Assembly: GCA_900550235.1 (NCBI GenBank)
Contig: URRQ01000065.1
Location: forward strand, 1-8,184
Origin: an uncultured Lachnospiraceae bacterium
GTDB lineage: Bacteria; Bacillota; Clostridia; Lachnospirales; Lachnospiraceae
DNA: 8,184 bases
Direction: 5' to 3'
Each line of letters begins with the position of its first letter. The stretch's first letter is position 1. A program made the translations under genes and the position numbers. Below, one piece after another: positions 1 through 5,711 of this stretch. The notes under the pieces were generated by a model. It was given only the letters and a program-made list of their open reading frames with translations, was not told the origin of the DNA and did not search any database.

Positions 1-66
1 GGAGATTCGTATTTTAAGATTTAGAGCCTAGAAATCGGTATTAACCGACAGTCCCTTTTTATGCTC
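1..66. other. Left-edge intergenic with imperfect hairpin
   Basis: No coding region is supported here. Positions 35-39 (TCGGT) and 44-48 (ACCGA) form a perfect 5-bp stem with a 4-nt ATTA loop. On the plus strand it is followed, after CAGTCC, by a T run at 56-60, so it could be a weak or decayed terminator for a plus-strand gene ending left of the window. On the minus strand, downstream of nrdR, there is no U run after the stem. A wider 5-bp repeat (AGAGC at 23-27, GCTCT at 63-67) encloses the structure. A terminator function is only a possibility. Confidence 0.35.
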
Positions 67-519
67 TTATCTTTCCAGCATTTTCTTCAATTCTGCCATA
101 AAAGTATTCACATCTTTGAATTCCCGATATACAGAAGCGAATCTTACATATGCAACTGCATCCAAATTCTTCAAATGCTCCATTACAATCTCTCCAACCA
201 ACTTACTTGGAATCTCTTTCGCTTCTCTGTTAAATATCTCAGTCTCAATCGCATCGACTGTTGCTTTAATCTGATCTGCTGAAACTGGTCGTTTATAACA
301 AGCTCTTAATACACCGCCTTCAATCTTAGACCGATCATATTGTTCTCGATTGTTATCTTTTTTGATAATAATCAAAGGAATCGTCTCCACTTTTTCATAA
401 GTTGTAAAACGCTTGCCGCATTCATCACAAGAACGTCTTCTGCGAATAGAATTTCCATCCTCAGCAGGTCTTGAATCAATCACCCTCGTATCCGGATTGT
501 TACAATATGGACATTTCAT
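67..519 (-). CDS. nrdR: Transcriptional repressor NrdR
   Basis: NrdR is the zinc-ribbon and ATP-cone repressor that senses ATP/dATP and binds NrdR boxes upstream of ribonucleotide reductase operons. The 150-residue product has the usual family length. It begins MKCPYC and carries the zinc ribbon as C3-x2-C6 and C31-x2-C34, with the basic stretch RRRRSCDECGKRFTTYE at about 26-42. An ATP-cone domain follows from about residue 49 to 139. An upstream in-frame ATG at 588 would add 23 residues. The start at 519 is preferred because it puts the zinc ribbon at the N-terminus, as in the family, and has a GAGAGGA ribosome binding site 8 nt upstream. The gene is divergent from the YlmC/YmxH-family gene. 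No ribonucleotide reductase gene lies in the window, so its targets are elsewhere. Confidence 0.97.
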   Translation of the reverse strand: MKCPYCNNPDTRVIDSRPAEDGNSIRRRRSCDECGKRFTTYEKVETIPLIIIKKDNNREQYDRSKIEGGVLRACYKRPVSADQIKATVDAIETEIFNREAKEIPSKLVGEIVMEHLKNLDAVAYVRFASVYREFKDVNTFMAELKKMLER

Positions 520-527
520 AATTCTTA

Positions 528-534
528 TCCTCTC
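528..534 (-). promoter_or_regulatory. nrdR ribosome binding site
   Basis: GAGAGGA on the minus strand, 8 nt before the ATG at 519. It decides the internal start over the upstream in-frame ATG at 588. Confidence 0.75.
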
Positions 535-552
535 ATTTGCCCGTTTTCTTTC

Positions 553-581
553 AGTATATAAGTTATGGAAATTGTTGTCAA
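553..581 (-). promoter_or_regulatory. nrdR sigma-A-type promoter
   Basis: On the minus strand a perfect -35 box TTGACA (576-581) is separated by exactly 17 bp from a -10 box TATACT (553-558, 5 of 6 matches to TATAAT). Transcription would start near 546, giving a 5' leader of roughly 27 nt before the nrdR ATG at 519. The upstream in-frame ATG at 588 lies outside this transcript, which independently supports the shorter NrdR start. Confidence 0.8.
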
Positions 582-590
582 ACAACAATT
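570..590. repeat. Operator-like inverted repeat over the nrdR -35 box
   Basis: AATTGTTG (570-577) and CAACAATT (583-590) are perfect reverse complements around a 5-bp centre TCAAA. The -35 box of the nrdR promoter (576-581) lies inside the dyad, the geometry expected of a repressor operator. It does not resemble the NrdR box I know (about 16 bp, with a CTATAT-type core), so autoregulation is not shown. There is no U run beside it as a transcript hairpin, and it lies upstream of the nrdR start site, so a terminator role for nrdR is unlikely. The binding protein is unknown. Confidence 0.55.
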
Positions 591-610
591 CCTATTTTTT
601 TCACAAATTC

Positions 611-639
611 TTGATTTTCTCATAAACTACTAGTAAATT
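611..639 (+). promoter_or_regulatory. Possible promoter of the YlmC/YmxH-family gene
   Basis: TTGATT (611-616), 17 bp, then TAAATT (634-639) is a weak sigma-A-like match, 4 of 6 in each box. The overlapping CATAAACTA (621-629) fits the CATANNNTA -10 shape of late sporulation sigma factors, which would suit the family, but no convincing matching -35 box was seen. Either reading is tentative. Confidence 0.3.
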
Positions 640-660
640 CATAGTGAAAAGGATCTTCCT

Positions 661-918
661 ATGCGACTTTGTGAACTCCGTGAAAAAGAAGTCATCAACA
701 CATGTAATTGCAAACGTCTCGGTTGTGTAGCTGATGTGAACCTCAATCTATGCAATGGCTGTTTGGAATCCATCATCATTCCCGGTCCAGGAAAGATCTG
801 CGGTTTTCTTGGAAGCGACTCCGAATATATCATTCCTTTCGAATGTATCAAAAAAATTGGCGAAGATATTATCCTAGTCGAAATCTGCGAAGAGAAATTC
901 CTACATGATTGTAAATAA
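661..918 (+). CDS. YlmC/YmxH-family sporulation protein (PRC-barrel)
   Basis: The 85-residue product matches the small PRC-barrel YlmC/YmxH family, which is linked to sporulation in Bacilli and Clostridia; its biochemical role is unknown. Recognisable family features are the N-terminal MRLCELREKEVIN, the central IIIPGPGKICGFLG turn (38-50) and the strand EYIIPFECIKKIGEDIILVE (55-74). The start has AAAAGGA at 647-653, 7 nt upstream. The protein is unusually rich in cysteine: C4, C15, C17, C22, C31, C34, C47, C62, C76 and C84, ten in 85 residues, including CxC and CxxC pairs. There is no signal peptide or membrane segment, so it should be cytoplasmic. It is divergent from nrdR, a neighbour I also associate with it in related clostridia, and its stop codon lies 2 bp from the convergent permease stop. 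Confidence 0.85.
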   Translation: MRLCELREKEVINTCNCKRLGCVADVNLNLCNGCLESIIIPGPGKICGFLGSDSEYIIPFECIKKIGEDIILVEICEEKFLHDCK

Positions 919-920
919 AT

Positions 921-2126
921 TTAACCTGCCATTACTTTTTCACTATCAAATGCCTTTGCGATGATTCCGGTAAGAATAAGTCCGGATACTAATGTTGTCA
1001 AAAGTGTAATCAAAAACTGCATTTCTGTCACTTCGTGGACAAAAATTCCTTTTAACACAATCGCACTGTTATAGATTGGAATATAATACGCAATCTTAGA
1101 AGGTTCTCCCGTCATATACATGGTTATAATCCCTATCGCAAGTACCAAAATATAAACCGGCATTACATAGGAGTTTGCTTCTTTTACGGTCTTGGCAAAT
1201 ACGGAGACAAGCGCAATGATCGTAGCATATAAAAATGCGACTGCTACCAGCAACGTTCCTAGCATCCAAATCTGTTCTGTATCCAATTTCATTCCCACAC
1301 CAGATACAGTTTCGCCTAACATGGATTGACTCACAAGAGGCATACATACAATAATGGCTATTGTAGATACAACCGATGCAAGACCGGATATCGTCATAAG
1401 GGCAAATACTTTCCCAAAAATAATCTCACTTCTTTTTACCGGAGAAACAAGAAGACTTGCCATCGTACCTCGTTCTTTCTCTCCTGCTATCATATCTGTT
1501 CCAATACTCATTGCCCCTGCAAATAACATCAGCGTAACAAAATACGGCAGCATCGTTCCCAACGCTTTTCCTTCCGCTTTCTTATCATCCTGCAAGATCA
1601 CTTCTTCACTCTCGGAATTTACTGTAAATACCATAAGCTGTTCCAGATTTCCAACCCGTCCCGCAAGAAGTGTATTTCGATATTCTTCCAAAACTCCCAT
1701 CAAAACATTGCGCGCTGCACTTGAATATTCTTCGGAAGGATTATAGAATGTTTGAATTTCCGGAACCTTATTCCCCACCTGATATGTTTGAATTTGTTCG
1801 TCAAACTCTTTTGGAAATACAAGCAACAGGTCGGCATCTCCATTTCGTATTTCTTTTTTTACCTGTTCCAATTCTTTGATCGGGCGAATATCCCCTTCTA
1901 TGTCGCATTCCTTTAAAAATTGTTGAAAGCTGTCCGGTTGATTTTCTATGTATATGATCGATTTGTGTGATTCAATGTCATCCTGCATATTGGTCATCAC
2001 ATTTCCCATCAGATACAGCAAACCGATCATCAATACGACCGGAAGGACAAAGATGGACAACACCATTTTGGGATCCTTGAATACACGAACCATTTCTTTT
2101 TTGAATATTTCTCCCATTCCTTTCAT
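921..2126 (-). CDS. NatB-like ABC-2 transporter permease
   Basis: This is the membrane subunit of an ABC-2 type exporter, partner of the adjacent NatA-like ATPase. The 401-residue product has one N-terminal membrane helix (about 21-41), a large hydrophilic domain (about 45-185) expected outside the cell, and then about five or six helices (roughly 190-212, 236-262, 288-310, 318-338, 370-392). After the second helix comes the segment AGEKERGTMASLLVSPVKRS (214-233), the cytoplasmic coupling signature of NatB/ABC-2 permeases. The start at 2126 directly abuts the ATPase stop codon and has AAAGGAGGG (2136-2144) 9 nt upstream; the next Met, residue 4, is less well placed. NatAB of Bacillus exports sodium, but many homologues move other substrates, so the cargo here is not known. 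It is the last gene of the proposed operon. Confidence 0.9.
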   Translation of the reverse strand: MKGMGEIFKKEMVRVFKDPKMVLSIFVLPVVLMIGLLYLMGNVMTNMQDDIESHKSIIYIENQPDSFQQFLKECDIEGDIRPIKELEQVKKEIRNGDADLLLVFPKEFDEQIQTYQVGNKVPEIQTFYNPSEEYSSAARNVLMGVLEEYRNTLLAGRVGNLEQLMVFTVNSESEEVILQDDKKAEGKALGTMLPYFVTLMLFAGAMSIGTDMIAGEKERGTMASLLVSPVKRSEIIFGKVFALMTISGLASVVSTIAIIVCMPLVSQSMLGETVSGVGMKLDTEQIWMLGTLLVAVAFLYATIIALVSVFAKTVKEANSYVMPVYILVLAIGIITMYMTGEPSKIAYYIPIYNSAIVLKGIFVHEVTEMQFLITLLTTLVSGLILTGIIAKAFDSEKVMAG

Positions 2127-2903
2127 CTACAGTTGCCCTCCTTTCTTTTTCCAATAATAACTGAAAAATGCATCTTCCAGATTCTCTGTTCCCGTTTCTT
2201 CCAATAATTGGGGAATTGTTCCTTCTGCAACCTTTACACCATCGATGATCATTCCGACCCTGTCACACAATTTTTCAGCCTCCGCCATAATATGTGTAGA
2301 AATGATCACAAACTTTCCATCCGCTCTCAGTTTCTTCAAATAATCCGTCACTCCTCGTGCAGTTACAATATCCAATCCATTCGTCGGCTCATCAAAGATC
2401 ACAATGTCCGGATCATGAACAAGACTGACTGCTATCGCTGCTTTTTGTTTCATTCCCGTAGACAATTCTTTCATTTCTTTGTGTGCAAATTCAGTAATTC
2501 CAAAATAAGAAAACAATTCTTCTTTTCGTTTCTTTAAAATATCTTTTGGAACATGGTGGAGTTTTCCAAAAAAATCAAACATATAGTCCGGCGAAAACTG
2601 TGGATCCAGTTTGATATCACTTGTAAGGAATCCAATACTATTTCTAACTGCCTCCGATTCCTTCTGTACCTCATGTCCTGCCACATAGATTTCTCCACTT
2701 GTAGGCTTTATGATCGTCGAAATACAACGAAGAGTTGTCGTTTTCCCTGCCCCATTTGGTCCCAATAAGCCATAAATTTCACCTTTTTCTGCTTTCAAAC
2801 TCAGATGATCTACTGCTACTTTTTTATTAGACTTCGTTTTCATTTCACGCATCATTTTTCGATTCAATGTAAACACTTTTGTTAACTCTTTGATTTCTAT
2901 CAT
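2127..2903 (-). CDS. NatA-like ABC transporter ATPase
   Basis: This is the cytoplasmic ATP-hydrolysing subunit that drives the permease encoded immediately downstream. The 258-residue protein is a single nucleotide-binding domain of normal length: Walker A GPNGAGKT (48-55, K54), signature LSTGMKQ (147-153), Walker B IVIFDE (167-172) with the catalytic E172, D-loop NGLD (175-178) and switch histidine H204 (ISTH). All catalytic residues are present. The Q-loop position reads IGFLTSD (90-96), without the usual glutamine, as in many NatA-type ATPases. A lysine-rich insert (about 15-28) lies between the first strands. The start at 2903 has AAGGGGA at 2908-2914. It begins 23 nt after the DUF3810-family gene, so it is probably co-transcribed; no separate promoter was found in that gap. 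NatA-like is a family label, not a proven sodium exporter. Confidence 0.93.
   Translation of the reverse strand: MIEIKELTKVFTLNRKMMREMKTKSNKKVAVDHLSLKAEKGEIYGLLGPNGAGKTTTLRCISTIIKPTSGEIYVAGHEVQKESEAVRNSIGFLTSDIKLDPQFSPDYMFDFFGKLHHVPKDILKKRKEELFSYFGITEFAHKEMKELSTGMKQKAAIAVSLVHDPDIVIFDEPTNGLDIVTARGVTDYLKKLRADGKFVIISTHIMAEAEKLCDRVGMIIDGVKVAEGTIPQLLEETGTENLEDAFFSYYWKKKGGQL
2136..2144 (-). promoter_or_regulatory. Permease ribosome binding site inside the ATPase gene
   Basis: AAAGGAGGG on the minus strand lies within the last codons of the NatA-like gene, 9 nt before the permease ATG. The stop TAG (2129-2127) and the ATG (2126-2124) are adjacent, indicating translational coupling of the two subunits. 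Confidence 0.8.
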
Positions 2904-2926
2904 GTTATCCCCTTTTCTCTAATCTC

Positions 2927-4036
2927 TCACGATAAGTAATCTGCCATCAGAAGATCGACCATTCGGTCATAACTTTCCACACCATCCGTCTGTTTATTCG
3001 CCTTCAAATATGTATCATTGACTTTATCCGCCACTTTTGCAACTGCGCCATCATATCGATCCCAAAATGCCGTATTTTCCTTGAGATCCTTACGAACCTC
3101 CAACCGCAAGCTTTCTTGAAGTTCCTCGTAAATATCCGGTGCATATTCCCAAAGCAGGTTGGTACTATAAATCCAAGCCATCAATGCTCCGCTGTATTGA
3201 AATTCCAATGCATCTGACCGGCTGCATGCGAGATACGCAATATAATTTGCTTCATCCTCTCTCATAAATCCACGAAGATGAGAAAGTTCATGACACATGG
3301 TAAATGGTATATTATATGCTGTCATATCTGCATTGTAATTCGCCTCTACTGTAAATGGCGAATACACCCCCGTCAACTGCTGATACGATAAAATTTCTGA
3401 CACAAGAACCGGCTTGGGATTTGGATAATATCCTGAAAGTCCTGTGTAAGTTTTCCCCAATTGTTCCATTGCCTGTACTGCTTTATTCCCAAGCTGTTCT
3501 TGATTTTTCAACAGTTCCCGATTTACCTGATCCGACAAATGATTGACTTCTTCTGTTATCATAGTGCAATAAGACATCAATTCCTCCACCGTATAACCTT
3601 TTATTTCCATTCCGTGTTTCTCCGAAAAAGGTGTACTGTGATAATTGATCCCACAGAGTGTAGTATATAAGAAAAACAAACTTCCAACAAAGAGGAGAAC
3701 ATTGCCGCCTCCTGCTAAAAGTACGTCACTTGGCCGACGTTTCTTTTTTGTGATTCGAAAGATCCCGATGCCTGCCGCAACACTAAGCCATAATAAGACA
3801 CCATATAATAACAACTCTACTACCGAAAACGGAAACAATCCCCACACTCTTCCTATCCATTTTTCTGCGGTTGCATAAATAGTGGCTGTATACCAATCCG
3901 CAAACCCACTCTTATTTCTTGCAAGTATCTGCAGAATAACTGCTGCAAGAAATAACAACAATCCTATTACGATATTACGCAAACTGACTTTGGTATAATG
4001 TTGCGTAAAATCCATTTTTTCCCAGTAATTCTTCAT
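2927..4036 (-). CDS. DUF3810-family membrane protein, putative zinc metallopeptidase
   Basis: This matches the DUF3810 family of membrane proteins, whose function is unknown. The 369-residue product has three predicted helices (about 20-38, 69-92 and 107-127). A KKKRR cluster follows helix 2 (97-101), so by the positive-inside rule the long C-terminal domain (about 130-369) should face outside. That domain holds CHELSHLRG (248-256), an HExxH zinc motif with H249, E250 and H253, followed by EDEANYIAYLAC (260-271), in which E262 could be the third zinc ligand. Membrane-tethered peptidase activity is therefore plausible but unproven. The C-terminus SYDRMVDLLMADYLS is typical of the family. The gene overlaps the end of the upstream exporter gene by 62 nt. 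Starting at Met8 (4015) would reduce this to 41 nt; neither start has a strong ribosome binding site (AGGGA near 4041-4045 for the first). Confidence 0.85.
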   Translation of the reverse strand: MKNYWEKMDFTQHYTKVSLRNIVIGLLLFLAAVILQILARNKSGFADWYTATIYATAEKWIGRVWGLFPFSVVELLLYGVLLWLSVAAGIGIFRITKKKRRPSDVLLAGGGNVLLFVGSLFFLYTTLCGINYHSTPFSEKHGMEIKGYTVEELMSYCTMITEEVNHLSDQVNRELLKNQEQLGNKAVQAMEQLGKTYTGLSGYYPNPKPVLVSEILSYQQLTGVYSPFTVEANYNADMTAYNIPFTMCHELSHLRGFMREDEANYIAYLACSRSDALEFQYSGALMAWIYSTNLLWEYAPDIYEELQESLRLEVRKDLKENTAFWDRYDGAVAKVADKVNDTYLKANKQTDGVESYDRMVDLLMADYLS

Positions 4037-5711
4037 GACTTCCCTGTTCTATAATATCTCCGTCTTTCATAACAAGGATTACATCTGCTTCTTTGATTGT
4101 AGACAACCTGTGCGCCACAATAAAGCTTGTCCGGCCTTCCATCATACGCTGAAATGCTTCCTGAATCTTAATCTCGGTTCGTGTATCAATGGAAGAGGTT
4201 GCCTCGTCCAAGATTAACATCGGAGGAAGGTCTAACATCACGCGCGCAATACAAAGCAATTGACGTTGTCCTTGTGAAAGATTTCCTCCTTCTTCTGTAA
4301 TGATCGTATCATACCCATCTTTCATTCGTATAATGAATTCATGAGCATGCGCCGCTTTTGCCGCATTTTCAATCTCTTCTTTTGTTGCATTTGGTTTCCC
4401 ATAGGCAATGTTCTCAGCAATACTACAGGATTTCAACCATGTTTCCTGGAGAACCATGCCAAATTCAGAACGTAGGCTGTCTTTTGTCGTTTCTAAAATA
4501 TTCTGCTCTCCAATCCGAATCTCTCCTTTGTCTACATCATAGAACCGCATCAAAAGATTGATCAACGTAGTCTTTCCACAGCCGGTCGGCCCTACGATTG
4601 CTATCTTTTGTCCTGGTTTTACATGCAGATTTAAGTCTTGGATCAATTTCTTCTCCGAATCATAAGAAAACGCCACATGAGAAAAACTTAAACTTCCATC
4701 TACTCCTTCCAAAGGCTTCGCATCTTCCGCATCTTTGCTTTCCGGCTCTTCTTCTATAAAGTCAAAGACACGTTTCGCACAAGCAAATGCATTCTGTAAT
4801 TCTGTCACAACACCAGAAATCTCATTAAACGGTTTCGTATACTGATTGGCATAAGATAAGAAACAAGATAATTGTCCTACGCTGATCAATCCTTGCATTG
4901 CTGAAATTGCTCCCACAATTCCTACGCCTGTATACACAAGTCCATTCACAAATCTTGTGCTTGGATTCGTAATCGATGAGAAAAAGATTGCTTTTAAACT
5001 GCACACTTTCAGTTCCTGATTGATTGCGTCAAAACGCTCCAACGCTTCTTTTTGATATCCAAATGCCTGTACTACCTTTTGATTTCCAACCATCTCATCT
5101 ACTAAAGAAGTCATCTGTGCTCTTGCTTCCGACTGCTTTTTAAACATCGTATACGTTTTTTTTGCAATGAAACTTGCCACAAATAATGACACCGGTGTAA
5201 TGAATATCACAACAAGAGCAATCTTCACGTTGATATACAACATAAAAAGTAATGTCCCTACGATTGTAACAATTCCGGTAAATAATTGGGAGAATCCCAG
5301 CAATAATCCATCTGAAAACTGATCTACATCGGTAATCACCCGGCTGATCGTGTCTCCATATTGATGGCTGTCAATATATTTTAATGGAAGCTTTTGCAAA
5401 TGATGGAATGCCTGTCGTCTCACGTCTTTTACCACACGATACGTGATCTTATTGTTGCAAAGATTCATCAGCCACTGTGCAAGCCCCGTTATTCCTATGA
5501 TCCATGCCAGTTTTTTTATAATCTGAAAGATTCCTGCAAATTCCACTTTCCCTTCATCTAAGATAAGGTCCACCGCCTGACCGATAAGAATCGGTGCATA
5601 CAGCGTCAAAATTGCTGAGATCAATGCAAATCCAAACGACAATATTACAAAATGCTTATAGGGGCCAATCAGTCTCAACACTTTTTTCATTGTTTCTTTT
5701 TGATTACGCAT
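3975..5711 (-). CDS. Heterodimeric ABC exporter subunit, BmrD/TM288-like (consensus ATPase half)
   Basis: This is the second half of a type IV ABC exporter, with an N-terminal six-helix transmembrane domain (about 15-300) fused to a nucleotide-binding domain (about 340-578). Visible motifs are Walker A GPTGCGKT (374-381), Q-loop Q422, signature LSQGQ (478-482), Walker B MLILDE (498-503) with catalytic E503, D-loop SSID and switch histidine H534 (VAHRLST). Walker A, Walker B and H-loop are all competent, but the signature has Gln where the consensus has Gly. In the heterodimer this defective signature would pair with the other subunit's degenerate Walker B, forming the non-hydrolysing site, as in BmrCD, LmrCD and TM287/288. 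The start has AGGAGG (5721-5726) 9 nt upstream and overlaps the preceding stop by 8 nt. Relatives export drugs; the substrate here is unknown. BmrD itself is longer at its N-terminus. Confidence 0.93.
   Translation of the reverse strand: MRNQKETMKKVLRLIGPYKHFVILSFGFALISAILTLYAPILIGQAVDLILDEGKVEFAGIFQIIKKLAWIIGITGLAQWLMNLCNNKITYRVVKDVRRQAFHHLQKLPLKYIDSHQYGDTISRVITDVDQFSDGLLLGFSQLFTGIVTIVGTLLFMLYINVKIALVVIFITPVSLFVASFIAKKTYTMFKKQSEARAQMTSLVDEMVGNQKVVQAFGYQKEALERFDAINQELKVCSLKAIFFSSITNPSTRFVNGLVYTGVGIVGAISAMQGLISVGQLSCFLSYANQYTKPFNEISGVVTELQNAFACAKRVFDFIEEEPESKDAEDAKPLEGVDGSLSFSHVAFSYDSEKKLIQDLNLHVKPGQKIAIVGPTGCGKTTLINLLMRFYDVDKGEIRIGEQNILETTKDSLRSEFGMVLQETWLKSCSIAENIAYGKPNATKEEIENAAKAAHAHEFIIRMKDGYDTIITEEGGNLSQGQRQLLCIARVMLDLPPMLILDEATSSIDTRTEIKIQEAFQRMMEGRTSFIVAHRLSTIKEADVILVMKDGDIIEQGSHEELLGKNGFYATLYQSQFA

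Noticed and set aside
520..588. N-terminal extension of NrdR from the ATG at 588
   Set aside because: NrdR proteins begin with the zinc ribbon; the extension spans the promoter, and the ATG at 519 has a proper ribosome binding site.
570..590. NrdR box (autoregulation) or intrinsic terminator
   Set aside because: The repeat does not match the NrdR box pattern I know, and it lies upstream of the nrdR transcript start without an adjoining functional U run for nrdR.
1354..1746. 130-residue plus-strand reading frame inside the permease gene
   Set aside because: It is antisense to a convincing NatB-like gene, with no ribosome binding site or recognisable domain; a shadow frame.
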